A stretch of 64,000 nucleotides of DNA, from positions 21,123,479-21,187,478 of the forward strand of contig OX637336.1 of NCBI GenBank assembly GCA_951799405.1, read 5' to 3'. Shown piece after piece: positions 53,241 to 64,000 of the stretch (the first letter of the stretch is position 1; each line of letters begins with the position of its first letter). The stretch comes from Agapetus fuscipes (lineage: Eukaryota > Arthropoda > Insecta > Trichoptera > Glossosomatidae). The position numbers were made by a program, and so were the translations under genes. Under the pieces are notes generated by a model that saw nothing but the letters and a program-made list of their open reading frames with translations, did not search any database and was not told the origin of the DNA.

Positions 53241-56200
53241 ATGCATGCGCGTCGTCGAAACACGCATTCCGAATCAGAACGGGTGCAAATAGGACCTTCA
53301 GAGGAAGTGCCATACAGCAAACACGACAAGAGCCACGGGAAGCCTTATTACAACCCGCCGCCCGACAATATCCAGCCATTCGCTCAGCAGGAGAGCGAGC
53401 CTTGTGACTTCGAGGATAGTTTTCCGTTTTTGAACGAGAGGAGCGACATAGTTGTGATGACGGCGCGGGACAGGACTAACGAGTTCGCGGCGGCTATCCG
53501 CTCCCTGCAGGGCCACACCATCATGCGCGCCACGGCCGCCAGGGACCCGCGGCGCGCGCAGGCGCTGCAGAGCTACTCGCAGTTCATGCACAGCGCGCGC
53601 ATCATCAGCAAGAACATCAGCAGCACGTACTCCAAGCTGGAGAAGCTGGCCATGCGTGAGTACAGTACACAGTACACCCTCCTTACACTGCCGCCAGGGA
53701 CATCATCAGCAAGAACATCAGCAGCACGTACTCCAAGCTGGAGAAGCTGGCCATGCGTGAGTACAGTACACAGTACACCCTCCTTACACTGCCGCCAGGG
53801 ACATCATCAGCAAGAACATCAGCAGCACGTACTCCAAGCTGGAGAAGCTGGCCATGCGTGAGTACAGTACACAGTACACCCTCCTTACACTGCCGCCAGG
53901 GACATCATCAGCAAGAACATCAGCAGCACGTACTCCAAGCTGGAGAAGCTGGCCATGCGTGAGTACAGTACACAGTACACCCTCCTTACACTGCCGCCAG
54001 GGACATCATCAGCAAGAACATCAGCAGCACGTACTCCAAGCTGGAGAAGCTGGCCATGCGTAAGTACAGTACACAGTACACCCTCCTTACACTGCCGCCA
54101 GGGACATCATCAGCAAGAACATCAGCAGCACGTACTCCAAGCTAGAGAAGCTGGCCATGCGTGAGTACAGTACACAGTACACCCTCCTTCAGGGGCATTT
54201 TAAGCTATTTTGGGTAGGGTCCAACGCTGCTCATGGGCCCCCCCCCCCCCCCAAATCTAATCTAAGCTGCAAAGATATATATCATTTAAGATTTACACTA
54301 AATGCATTCCCACAAGCAGATATGTATAATTTCGCACTAACACATGCCGCATGTGAACCTACAATATAAAAACCCAATCTCAAATGAACATAAGCCTTGC
54401 AACTCTTGCCGTCCTTCCCTGAAACAGGGGTGACATTGGCAAAGTGAACCAATTTTTATATTATGGGTGGTCAGCCGCATAACAACCTATAAGTCAAGGA
54501 ACATACATGACAAATTACATTTTTTAAATCAAAGATAGGTAAATAAGTAGGTAATGACATTTTTTTAAACACAATTTAATGGCAATTTTTTAGAAAAGTA
54601 GGTAGGTACATTATTATAGGTAGGTACCTACATTAGGTAGCTAAGCACAACGTAACGGTTCAAAACATTTTTTTTCGTAATTTCGCAGTCACGAGTTTTT
54701 CTAGTATAGTCAAAAAATCTAAATTCTATAAGGTGTCGTAATTTATGTTCATCACTGACAGGTGATTCAGTTTGTGCTGGGAAATTGTAGACCTGACTCC
54801 TGAGGTTACTTTTTGTCAATTTTAATTTTGAAAACACCCTTTCTCCCGTTGCGTTACTGCCCATTATTGTCAGGTAAATTTTTAAAGCCGCAGCAGTAGG
54901 TACTCGGAAAAACAACTTCTAGGTCGTTTTTTAACATGAATTTGTATGTCTCTGCCGCCCCCATTGGTTCCCCGATGTCTTAAACAACCTATGTATCTAC
55001 CTAATTTTTTTTATAGTGAAGAATTATTTCTCATGTTTTTTAATTTTTTTTTCAAGAGCTAAGTACTGTAAAAAAATTTACCCAAAAGGGTGCGCGCGGG
55101 GCCCCCTCCGGTGGCCCCGCGGGGCCCCTCGGGCCTTGGGGCCCTGTCCGCTGCGGGCACTGCGGACCCCCCTTAAACTGGCACTGCCCTCCTTTCACTG
55201 CCGCCAGGGACATCATCAGCAAGAACATCAGCAGCACGTACTCCAAGCTAGAGAAGCTGGCCATGCGTGAGTACAGTACACAGTACACCCTCCTTTCACT
55301 GCCGCCAGGGACATCATCAGCAAGAACATCAGCAGCACGTACTCCAAGCTAGAGAAGCTGGCCATGCGTGAGTACAGTACACAGTACACCCTCCTTACAC
55401 TGCCGCCAGGGACATCATCAGCAAGAACATCAGCAGCACGTACTCCAAGCTAGAGAAGCTGGCCATGCGTGAGTACAGTACACTGAAAACCCTCCTTACA
55501 CTGCCGCCAGGGACATCATCAGCAATAATGAGTTGTGAAAACAGCAAGTTGTTAAAGTTTTGATATACCTGTAGACTGCAAAGGGATGGATGTGAGCCGT
55601 TCTACGAGTTACTCTTGTTGTGACAAGGGGAGGAGGTATGGGTGAGGATATTTCATCACAACAGACACCATGAAAGTAGTAAATAATACAGTGTTTGACT
55701 TTTCACAGTTGCAAAGAAGAAGTCCCTGTTTGATGATCGTCCAGCGGAAATCCAGGAGTTGACTTACATCATCAAGGGAGACTTGGGTTCTCTGAACCAG
55801 CAGATAGCGCGGCTGGGTGAGATGCCGCGGGGGCAGAGGCATCTGCAGTCGCACTCCTCCAGTGTGGTGCTTGCTCTGCAGTCTAGGCTGGCCTCCATGA
55901 GCACGCACTTCAAGCAGGTACAGCAGCGTTAACCAATGGATTATCAGTGTGCAAGCTTAAACTGAACCTCATATGAATTGTAATGTCAATCTGCAGAAAG
56001 AAAAGCAATTCCTTGTTATATTTAATCTAATTAATTGATATCATCATTTATACTGTTTGGTTTTAGTACTTTAAAGATGTGGAATTAAATAAGAGGGATC
56101 AAAGAAACAATCTTGATTATTAGGTTGTTTGGCTAATTTTAATGAAAATTCTAATTCTTTTTGTTGAAAAATAAAATGACAAAAAATTAAATCTATCTAT

Positions 56201-57593
56201 CTATAATCTAAGATCGAAATCTAAATCTAAGCTGCAAAGATATGTATCATTTGAGATTCATATTAAATGCATTCCCACAAGCAGACATGCATAATTTCGC
56301 GCTTACACATGCCGCATGTGGACCTACAATATAAAAAACCCAATCTCAAATGAACATAAGCCCTGCAACTCTTGCCGACCTTCCCTGAAGCAGGGGTGAC
56401 ATTGGCAAAGTGAACCATTTTTTACAGTATGGGTGGTAAATGTAAGATGTAAAGATATAATATTAAATTTTCCAGAGTTAGTGCATTCACAGAGGGAAAA
56501 TTCATTTTAATTTAAATAAAAAAAAGAAGATATATTGACATTTAATGTTAATATTAAATGCATGCCCGCAAACAGACGTGGGAAATTCCGCACTTACCAA
56601 TGCTGCATGTGTACTTACAATTCATAAACCAAACCTCAAATGAGCGTAAGCCCTGCAACTTTTGCCGATCTTCCCTAAAGCAGTGGTGACATTGGCAAAG
56701 TGAATATTTTTATACAGCATGGGTCCCGTAGGAATTTAATAGAGCTGCCAAATTATATGATATTATTAAGCTTAAGTCATTGAGGTATGGACAAGTCATG
56801 AACGCCTTCTTTATCAATTAAAGCAAAAGGAGCCTCAAGAATTGGCTTTGTTGCGTCTTTTTTGAAGTTGACCGCCTGAGAACCTTAGAACTTATAACTA
56901 ATAATAATAAAATATTATCTTCGTTGACTCCTCGCCCTTTTTCAGCGTAATGAAATATTGAAGTAAATTGAATTTTATCAAAGTTAGTTTTTTTTTGGAG
57001 GTCAGCTTCATACCAACCTATAAGTCAAGGGATTTTTGATAAACAGTAAACTTTGATTTAACCGTATAGTGTCAGGGTAAAGCAAAATGCCTACATTGGC
57101 TTACTTGTTAATATTTTTTCAGGTATTGGAAGTTCGCTCGGAGAATTTAAAACATCAAAACACAAGAAGAGAGCGCTTTACCAAAGGTTTGCCACCACTA
57201 AAGGGATCCACATCGCTGTTGGAAGACGATCATGTGAGCATAGACCTGGAGGGGGTGGCCCCGAGTCCACGGATGTCGCAAGCGCAGCAAATGGTGCTGA
57301 GAGATGAAACAGACACGTACGTCGCCCAGCGTGCTGAGACCATGCATAATATTGAAAGCACTATTGTGGAACTAGGAGAAATCTTCCAGCAGTTGGCGCA
57401 CATGGTAAAGGAACAGGACGAAGCCGTGAGCAGGATAGACGCCAACATTGAGGATGCGGAAATCAACATTGAAGCGGCGCACACGCAGATACTGAAGTAC
57501 TTCAGGTCCACCACTGCCAACCGAATGTTGATGATAAAAATATTTGCCGTTTTAATTTTCTTCTTTATATTCTTTGTTGTTTTTATGGCATGA
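53241..57593 (+). CDS. Syx5: Syntaxin 5 (Qa-SNARE), 364 aa
   Basis: The Golgi Qa-SNARE for ER-to-Golgi and intra-Golgi vesicle fusion. Exons 53241-53655, 55709-55917 and 57123-57593 agree in phase. Domains: a long-form N-terminus with MHARRR; from M73 (MTARDRTNEF) the short-form start; Habc helices through QFMHSARIISKN, AKKKSLFDDRPAEIQELTYI and HSSSVVLALQSRLASM; the SNARE motif at about 272-334 (AETMHNIESTIVELGEIFQQ) with the zero-layer Gln at Q306 (VKEQDE); and a C-terminal membrane anchor at 343-364 ending FVVFMA. Two in-frame starts (53241 and 53457) mirror the long and short isoforms of animal syntaxin 5. The first intron contains eight extra copies of the end of exon 1. Confidence 0.95.
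54257..54500 (-). repeat. LINE-C 3' tail inside the hAT element
   Basis: It runs from AATCTAATCTAAGCTGCAAAG to GGTCAGCCGCATAACAACC on the plus reading. It is the third level of nesting at this site. Confidence 0.7.
54628..54915 (-). pseudogene. hAT transposase C-terminal (dimerisation) fragment
   Basis: A short frame with ALKIYLTIMGSNATGERVFS followed by KLKLTKSNLRS, the pattern of the hAT C-terminal dimerisation domain (usually xxSAERxFSxLKxIKxxLR). Only this end survives; it lies in the 997-bp element with hAT-type ends. Confidence 0.65.
56205..56440 (-). repeat. LINE-C 3' tail (Syx5 intron 2)
   Basis: A near-complete tail with the GCATGTGGACCTACAATAT block, ending at ACAGTATGGGTGG. Confidence 0.7.
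56510..56725 (-). repeat. LINE-C 3' tail, older copy (Syx5 intron 2)
   Basis: Diverged: GCATGCCCGCAAACAGACG, CCGCACTTACCAATGCTGC. It stops at CAGCATGGGT. A further scrap (GTCAGCTTCATACCAACC) is at 57001-57030. Confidence 0.6.
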
Positions 57594-57894
57594 ATTTAAT
57601 ATATCATTATTCGGAAATGAAAGCGGGGATGAACTGATTTTTACACAAATTTATAAAATTAAATTTAAGATAATATTGTCAGAATACAACACATGGAAGG
57701 AATTCTTGCCACTCTTCTTCATCTTGTGGCTCTTATTATTATTATTATTTTAATAGATTTGTGATGAGGGATGGATGCAATGCACCAACCTATTTTCCCT
57801 GGTCGGAAATAGGTTTTAACAATATTAATTTATAATTCATTATTTCATATTTACATGAATTATTAATTAATAATTACCCAATGATATCTATTGC

Positions 57895-58015
57895 ACCAGG
57901 GCCAAAGTTATTTTCTCGATAGGGCACGCCGCAGGCGGGATTCGAACTTGCACTTGTTTCGATAATGCAAATTCAAGTGATAACGCCTTATCCACTCGAC
58001 CATACGAGTGACAAT
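57895..58015 (-). repeat. tRNA-Ser-like SINE head or decayed tRNA
   Basis: The minus strand shows TGGTCGAGTGGATAAGGCG (A box), ACTTGAATTTG and GTTCGAATCCCGCC (B box), the order and spacing of a class II tRNA such as tRNA-Ser. The acceptor stem does not pair, so it is not a functional tRNA. Confidence 0.45.
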
Positions 58016-58044
58016 CTTCAGTGCAGATAGCTGATCTACAATAT

Positions 58045-58205
58045 AATCCATAATCTAAGTTACAAATAAATATTAACATGGAAAATTCAAGCAGCACAGC
58101 AAACAACAACATGCTTGCGCTTACACATACTGCATGTGTACTCAGATGAACATAAACTCTGCAACTCTCGAAAACTTTCTTTGAAACAGGGGTGAAATTG
58201 TCATT
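58045..58205 (-). repeat. LINE-C 3' tail, old
   Basis: It shows AATCTAAGTTACAAATAAAT, GCGCTTACACATACTGC and CTTTGAAACAGGGGTGAAAT. Confidence 0.5.
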
Positions 58206-58314
58206 TTGAACATTTTGACAATTATGTTAATTTTTAAAATTGAACAATTTCAAAACTTAGTTTAAATCGGATATTTAACGAACCGTTTAGAGAGAACTTA
58301 CATCATTCTCGACG

Positions 58315-58344
58315 TTTCGTCAGCGACGTAGCCGACGTCTTCAG
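58315..58344 (-). ncRNA. Hammerhead-ribozyme-like core
   Basis: The minus strand reads CTGAAGA, one base, a GTCGG/CTGAC stem (one G-U pair), then GAAACGTCGAGA. No flanking element ends were found. Confidence 0.3.
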
Positions 58345-58349
58345 GAGAA

Positions 58350-59100
58350 CATCCTCTCTGTACTGCGACTGAGGATGAACTCGCATTTTCAACTTGTATT
58401 TTCAATGTTGCCGCACTAAATGAGGATTATGTGTTTCTTCTAAGCCTCTGCCTCAGGCTGCCAACCAGGATATTCTTAGACCTGGAGCCCGGCGTCCCTC
58501 AACTTTTCACTGTACGATGATATTGCCACCTTCAAGGTAAAACTGAATAAGTGCTGATACATTGATTTGAGAAATTGTAGATCAAACATTTTATTGGGTG
58601 TAACTTATCATAGTAAGTGAACTAATTATAAAGAAGTGCTCATGAAAAACTTCTAAACTACAGGATTTTCACACATTGTATGTTTTATCTCATAGGAAAC
58701 GGAGAAAGGTGCATTTATCTGAGACACCCATGCTTGCTTAATCTGTCACTTATTTAGTTTTACCTTTTTTTATTTTCTTATTTCTCAAACAAATATTGGA
58801 TATAATGTGGGTGTATAATAGTATATTAAATAATCAAGAGTAGCTAGTTTTTTATTGAAATAACGCAAAATTATTTTTATTCTAGACCAAATCGCGAACC
58901 ATGCTGTCAAAAAACAAACAGAAAACTTGCATCTCTGAGAAATAATGTACTGTGGGTATAATGTAATTAACCAAGGAAATATAATGTGTGCAAAGGAACA
59001 CTGTATAATTTATTTGTAAAAAATATCTTTATCAAAAATTCACTCAATAAAAATGTTTATTATATCCTCTTGTTGTTTTTATATGATTAAATTACTATGA
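58350..59100. other. Intergenic, nothing recognised
   Basis: The AT-rich stretch downstream of syntaxin 5 has no splice-supported exon. A short LINE-C tail end (AATCTAATCTAAGCTGC) follows at 59110-59195. Confidence 0.4.
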
Positions 59101-59343
59101 ATAATTTACAATCTAATCTAATCTAAGCTGCAAAGATATATATCATTTAAGATTTATATTAAAAGCATTCCCACAAGCAGATATGTATAATTTTTGTATA
59201 GAACAGAAAGTGGCAATCTAAGGATTTTTTAAAGTAAGAATATAATAAACAAAGAATGCCATTTTCTATCTTACTATGTACCTATTTATCACATTTCCAA
59301 AGTTTCCTTGATTGTACCGATGGTTCTACAAGACTCAATCGGG

Positions 59344-59578
59344 GCTATTCTTAGACATTTTAGTCATCGGTTGAGCCCACACTTTGACAAACTAATGATG
59401 CATTTGTATGAAGACCTGTCAATCCAAGATGGCCGCAAGTGAACAGCTGATTTTTCTTCATACAAATATTACCAGATTCGGTAGGTAAGAATGACCGTGG
59501 TAATGAAAATTCCAGCCCAGGCATCATTAGTTTGTCAAAGCGTGGGCTCAACCGAGGACTAAAATGTCTAAGAATAGC
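59344..59578. mobile_element. MITE with ~60-bp inverted ends (intact copy)
   Basis: The ends GCTATTCTTAGACATTTTAG and CTAAAATGTCTAAGAATAGC are exact complements. The arms continue through TTTGACAAACTAATGATGC. It is the same family as the split copy at 6866-7538. Confidence 0.7.
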
Positions 59579-59689
59579 ACCAAATGATTTTAATTTATTT
59601 TTTCTTTAAATAAATGCATTCCTTTGAAGGTGATACTAAATAGTTACTGCAGAGTTAACAGAAATAAAACTGATGTTCGGATCTAGACC

Positions 59690-60740
59690 ACTGAGGGCCC
59701 TGGTGCAGGTAAAGTCATGTGGCCCCCAAACTCCCTTCTCCGTCATACCATAAAAACACATCACTATTTCTAACTAAAACTTATTGAGTAATGAATCTGA
59801 TCCTTCTTTTATTTTCTCTCTTAGGGGCCTCCTAGGACGCAGGAGCCCTGGTTCGGCTGCACCGCTTGAACCACCCTTAATCCGGGTTTAGGTGTTGCTA
59901 CATTTCAAACATTCGCCAAAACCACCGCTTTGACTGCTTGACCATAGAACTAACAAAATAAAATGATACTGCATTTTTTTTTATGCGGGTACAAATAGCG
60001 AGTCTAAACTTAGATGGACTGTTCACTGTAGTATGTAGTTCAGCTTTTTCGATCTGCAGGCAAATAAAAAAGGCCATTGTTATAAAAATAATGTTTGATT
60101 TTTCCCTAGCAACCTGGCTGTGGACCGCATAACTAAAATATATTTAGTGTGAACTTGAAATGTGAAACATGTTTTCAGTTGAAATTAACATAGAACCTAC
60201 TAATGAGTTATCTGAAGTATATAAGTTTAGAAAATTAAAAAAACAATAATGTAATACTTTACTGTAAAAGTATGAATAATTTTACTCTTAAAATTAAAAT
60301 ATACAATGGTGCTAGTTTGGGGTTGTAATTTTTTATCAATTTATTTTTTAGAATATTGATAAAAATACAATAAATAATATCCCATCAATCTCATCTTAAA
60401 TAAAATTTATATTATTATAAAAAGTACTGAATTTGAAATAAATAGTGGTAGGTATAAAATATATACCTAGCACTCGTAAATTTTGATTTCTGATGTTTTC
60501 ATACTACATCACCCAGCTGCTTTATGTTTGCAACGTTGGTAGCATTTGGCGTTTAGTAAAAAAAAAAAAAGCAATTTTTGTATGAGGTTGGGATTGGCCT
60601 GTTATTCCGTCGTCTCACTAAATGTGTAATTTTTTGTATTATAATTAGAATTATTGACGCTTTTAAGTGCTAAATATATTTTAATACGTGCAATTATGAG
60701 TTTATAAACAGTGATCGCAGTTATTAACTGATTATTTATT
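59690..60740. other. Upstream flank of striatin/Cka
   Basis: A GC-rich repeat scrap (59690-59895, related to 3662-4055 by CCACCCTTAATCCGGG) is followed by AT-rich DNA. The 5' UTR and promoter of the striatin gene should lie just before 60747, but no clear core promoter motif stands out. Confidence 0.4.
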
Positions 60741-60746
60741 AATCTT

Positions 60747-61004
60747 ATGATAATAAGTGACAAGTTTGGTAATGGTGGCCATGTCATGAAAATTCCGACA
60801 ACCATGGATGAAAGCTCGGTTTCACACCAAAACGGTGGACAATTAGGTCCCCAAATTGGCGGCACAATCAGCGACAAGCAGGCAGAGGAACCCAACCAGA
60901 CCCCTGTGTACTCAATCCCCGGGATTCTGCACTTTATACAGCACGAATGGGCTCGATTCGAATTAGAGAGATCGCAGTGGGAAGTCGACAGAGCCGAATT
61001 CGAG
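60747..61004 (+). CDS. Cka: Striatin family protein (Cka-like), first coding exon only
   Basis: Scaffold of the STRIPAK phosphatase-kinase complex. 86 codons end at phase 0 with the donor GAG|GTACGT. The diagnostic stretch is YSIPGILHFIQHEWARFELE, then RSQWEVDRAEFE, the conserved N-terminal region with the start of the coiled coil that binds PP2A. An in-frame TGA 18 bases upstream supports 60747 as the first Met, although M14 or M20 are alternative starts. The remaining exons (coiled coil end, WD40 repeats) must lie beyond 64000, because no matching exon is seen in 61005-64000. The first intron carries a LINE fragment and a LINE-C tail. Confidence 0.88.
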
Positions 61005-61474
61005 GTACGTAGTTCGACGTTCCTGCAATGTCAAAGTTATTGTGATTGCGAACAATTCTATCGCCTTATGAAGCCTAATAATTAATAATATTCCCGGTAA
61101 GCATCTTGCACCGTGAATATTTGACAGGGTGTACGTTCCCCTTTGTGTTGGACTTATTCTCGTTTCATTGAAAAATGTTTTGTTTGCTTTGTATTTTCCG
61201 ATGAAGCACTTGTGTTGAGCATGTCTTATAATATTTTTATTATACGAACACGATTAATTTGATTGTGATGGTTAATACCTCTGTTTTGGCACTTATCCAT
61301 CCATAACAGGGGCTGCAATACTCGTACTTAATCATAATATTTAACAATAACAACATACGTAGCTATTATAGTATTGCATAAATTAATCAACCTTTTCCAA
61401 TAATCATATCAATATCAAGATAGAAATGCAATGTTATCACATCACAGCTGTTTTAAAGTGGCATAGTCAAAAAT

Positions 61475-62870
61475 AATAATAATAATAATACAATATTTTT
61501 ATAGCGCCTTTTCATGACTCTTGGTCATCCCAAAGGCGCTTGCTCATATGAGCGCGCGAACAGGTGGGTCTTCAACCCCTTTCTAAAAGTACTCTCCAGA
61601 TCCATTTCGCGCAGGTCATCTGGGAGGCCGTTCCATATCGTTGGAGCAGCCACCTTGAAGGCTCGATCTCCAAAAACGGTCTTCTTTTTCCTTCTTGGAA
61701 ACTCTATCCGACTGCGACATGATGCTGCTGATCGCAGTGTTGCTGTTCTGCTGCTTGTGGTGGCTGGAGTTATCATATCCTTTAAATATTTTGGTGCGGT
61801 CCCACGCAGGCTCTTGAAGACCAGCAACCCTATCTTATACTGGACCCGTTCATGAATCTTGAGCCAGTGAAGAGACTTCAGGTGCGGCGTAATATGGCAA
61901 AACTTTGAGGCACCATGTATAAGTCTGGCCGCGGCATTCAGTACAGACTGGAGTCTCTTCAGCTGGCTCTGGGGCTGTCCGGCATATACGCCATTGCAGT
62001 AGTCGATTTTCGACAGCACGAAGGCATTGACAACAGTTTTTAAGGCCTTTGTTGTCAGATTTCTTCTGATTGCTCTAATTTGTCGGAGAGCGAAGAAACC
62101 TGACTTAACTGTTTTGCCAATTTGCCTATCGAGTACCAAGTGCTGATCAATTTCTACTCCAAGAACTCGGACATGGGTTGCTGGGATGACAGCACTACCA
62201 CATATGTCAACCGGAGACTGGTCAAGGAGGGGCTTACGCCTCCTGGTCACTAGGTATAGTAGTTCTGTCTTGTCTGGGTTAAGGATCAGTTTGTGCGATG
62301 CCATCCAGTGCCCTATCCTTTCGATGCCTCCTGCAATTTTTTGAGATGCTTCTCGCATTTTCTCAGGCTCACACTCCAGGTAAATTTGGCAATCGTCAGC
62401 GTAGCAGTGAACGTTAAGTCCAAGACTATGTATCAGTGTCTCGAGTCCATAGGTGTACATTAGGAACAAGAGCGGCCCAAGAACGGATCCCTGTGGGACT
62501 CCTGTTTCCACTGGGAAGGAGGAGGATGCATCGTCTGATATGCGGACAATTTGACTTCTTCCATTTAGGTAGGCAGTCAACCAGTCAAGGGCCTTTCCTC
62601 TCACTCCGAGGGTAGTTTTGAATTTCCTCAGAAGGATCTGATGGTCTACTGTATCGAACGCTGCACTCATGTCCAAGAGAGCCAGGACTGCGGCGTTTCC
62701 TTTTTCGATGCTAAGGGTTAATTCTGAGAGTAGTCCTACTATACCGGTTTCGGTGGAATGGTGCCTGCGATAAGCTGACTGTCTATCAGCATACAGCTCA
62801 TGTTTGTGCAGATATGCAGATAACCGGGCAGCTACAACTCTCTCATATACTTTGGCAACGAAGGGTAGAT
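61475..62870 (-). mobile_element. 5'-truncated CR1/L2-like LINE
   Basis: A reverse transcriptase fragment with a (TTA)n-type 3' end (plus 61471-61490 reads AATAATAAT repeats). The frame opens upstream of the first Met at 62676 and continues to about 62866 (NLPFVAKVYERVVAARL, QSAYRRHHSTETG), where homology stops, which suggests 5' truncation. Confidence 0.8.
61525..62866 (-). CDS. LINE reverse transcriptase fragment
   Basis: Motifs in order: LPFVAKVYERVVA, SAYRRHHSTET, LLDMSAAFDTVDH (motif A), GVPQGSVLGPLLF (motif B), HCYADDCQIYL (YADD catalytic box), NPDKTELLYL, then the thumb and C-terminal region ending PTIWNGLPDDLR and a Leu-rich tail. No endonuclease domain remains, so the copy cannot move on its own. 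The frame has no internal stop, so the copy is probably young. Confidence 0.88.
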
Positions 62871-62944
62871 TTGTATATTAGAAGTCTTGTATATTAGAAG
62901 GGGCTGCATATTATTGTTCATTTTCAAACAATATGTTGCTTTAG

Positions 62945-63200
62945 TGCTGACTATATAATCTATAATCTAAGTTGCAAAGATATATTAACATTTAAAATTA
63001 ATATTGAATGCATGCCCATAATCAGGCACGTGTAAGTTCACGCTTACAAATGCTGCTTGTGTGCTTACCAATTAAAATCCAAACCTCGAATGAACATAAA
63101 CTCTACTAATTTTGCCGACCTTCCCTGAAACAGGGGTGACATTGGCAAAGTGAACCACTGCTTACAGTATGGGGGGTCAGCCTCATACCAACCTAAGTAT
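62945..63200 (-). repeat. LINE-C 3' tail
   Basis: It runs from ATAATCTAAGTTGCAAAG through CTTCCCTGAAACAGGGGTGA to GGTCAGCCTCATACCAACC. Confidence 0.7.
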
Positions 63201-63209
63201 ATGTCATGG

Positions 63210-64000
63210 AATACAAATAATATGTAAATACATCTATTAAAAAAAGTGTTAACTTTTTTGGGAACTTAAAAGGGAGTGTGGCGATTGTATTGTTTTTCAA
63301 TAAACCATGGTTAGAAGTTTGGCAAAGGAGTGATTGGAAATAAAGTTATATCCGCTTCTAAACGAGAGTAACATGAATGGTGTAGAACCAAATGCAGCTA
63401 TCTAGGGGTTTTTGTTGTTGTCAAAAATGAGCTAAATTTATAGAATTAATATCAATAGATTATATTTTGTGTATTTACATATGTGTTAATCTCGTTTTTA
63501 GAAGACATTCTCGTTTGCCATCTTTGGTTCCATATGACAAATATAATAAAATGATCCTCTTTATTGTGTGTAACTAACTGTGCCTAAGTTTCTGTGGTTT
63601 TTCAATTATTACATTTGATTTTGTGTAGTAATTACTATAAAGATTATAGAAGTATAAAGCATAGAAGACAGGCCGGCCGTAGTGTGGTGTTTGCAGGGGC
63701 GTGCATCCCATACAGGCACATGCGCCTAATAGGCAGATAATATATGGTGATATATATTCAAATTGAAAATTTAATTTCGATTGGAGCCATCTTTGGCAAT
63801 TCAGTCAATTTAAAATGAGTTATTTGAAAGGAATGGGAGAAAATATTTATTCTGACATGTATTTTCCTATACCCTATGCACGCGCCTAGGTGTTAATAAC
63901 CAATGACTAATGATTTGAAGGTATGTGGTTATTTCCCATGTATTTATCCCGTTCTACTCACCACCAGCTACAGCTACACTTACAACAAAATGTTTGCTTT
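63210..64000. other. Striatin intron sequence, nothing firm
   Basis: AT-rich. A GGGGCGTGCATCCC / CTATGCACGCGCC pair at 63696-63886 may be the ends of an old MITE. No exon recognised. Confidence 0.4.

Larger units (their letters stand above)
54190..55186. mobile_element. hAT element remnant with perfect 8-bp target duplication
   Basis: CCCTCCTT flanks both ends (54182-54189 and 55187-55194). The termini CAGGGGCATTTTAAG and, inverted, CAGTGCCAGTTTAAG match at 12 of 15 positions. It contains a transposase C-terminal fragment and an inserted LINE-C tail, plus G/C-rich sub-terminal runs. Confidence 0.85.
53656..55527 (+). repeat. 101-bp tandem array of a 5' splice site (9 donors)
   Basis: The unit is GTGAGTACAGTACACAG... 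plus CCTCCTTACACTGCCGCCAG and the last 59 bases of syntaxin 5 exon 1. Donors lie at 53656, 53757, 53858, 53959, 54060 (GTAAGT), 54161, 55267, 55368 and 55469. The sixth unit is broken by the hAT element at 54190-55186; the ninth is partial. Later units share a G-to-A change (AAGCTAGAG). Confidence 0.92.

Noticed and set aside
53241..53861. 206-residue frame running from syntaxin 5 exon 1 into the 101-bp array
   Set aside because: The part after 53655 reads through the 5' splice site into repeat units in another frame; the true exon ends at 53655.

Overview
This window is animal nuclear DNA, most likely from an insect. A moth or butterfly, or a close relative, fits best: the AT-rich introns and intergenic DNA are packed with tRNA-derived SINEs, 5'-truncated LINE tails and MITEs, and the host genes are insect-type (chitin deacetylase, a Siwi-like PIWI, RpL9, BAF, syntaxin 5, striatin/Cka). 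The order call is inference. Host genes were built by hand from exon reading frames, GT-AG (in one or two cases GC-AG) borders and phase continuity.

Layout: 1-1.6 kb holds the 3' end of an LTR retrotransposon that sits inside a SINE. 2.4-20.7 kb (+) is a chitin deacetylase gene of the Cda4 type with 11 visible exons; its intron between 9.7 and 14.0 kb carries an intact antisense two-ORF LINE. 23.1-26.6 kb (-) is RpL9, with nested MITEs in its intron. 30.0-36.6 kb (+) is a complete piwi-family gene of 886 codons with the DDH catalytic triad. Directly downstream, 34.0-38.1 kb (the 3' half of piwi) is duplicated, and inside the second copy the large MID/PIWI exon is amplified again with a 1763-bp period. 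The locus therefore carries four copies of the catalytic exon and two copies of the last exon; the fourth catalytic exon has a frame-breaking 221-bp deletion. 48.5-52.9 kb (-) is BAF (barrier-to-autointegration factor), head to head with syntaxin 5 (53.2-57.6 kb, +). At 60.7 kb the first coding exon of a striatin/Cka gene begins; the rest lies beyond the window. A truncated LINE reverse transcriptase (61.5-62.9 kb, -) lies in its first intron.

The most unusual theme is tandem amplification of exon borders. One 3' splice site in the chitin deacetylase gene is repeated 8 times with a 41-bp unit. The 3' end and 5' splice site of syntaxin 5 exon 1 occur 9 times with a 101-bp unit, interrupted by a hAT element with a clean 8-bp target duplication. 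The catalytic exon of piwi occurs 4 times. The piwi amplification is the main candidate for new biology, but it must first be shown not to be a haplotype assembly artefact, because the copies differ by only about 1%.

The repeats can be sorted by their junctions: a LINE whose ~250-bp 3' tail occurs nearly 30 times; a SINE (A) whose 3' end matches another LINE's 3' end; a second SINE (B); two MITEs with TAA target duplications; hAT, TTAA-type and fold-back MITEs; and Penelope-like fragments with hammerhead-ribozyme-like cores.
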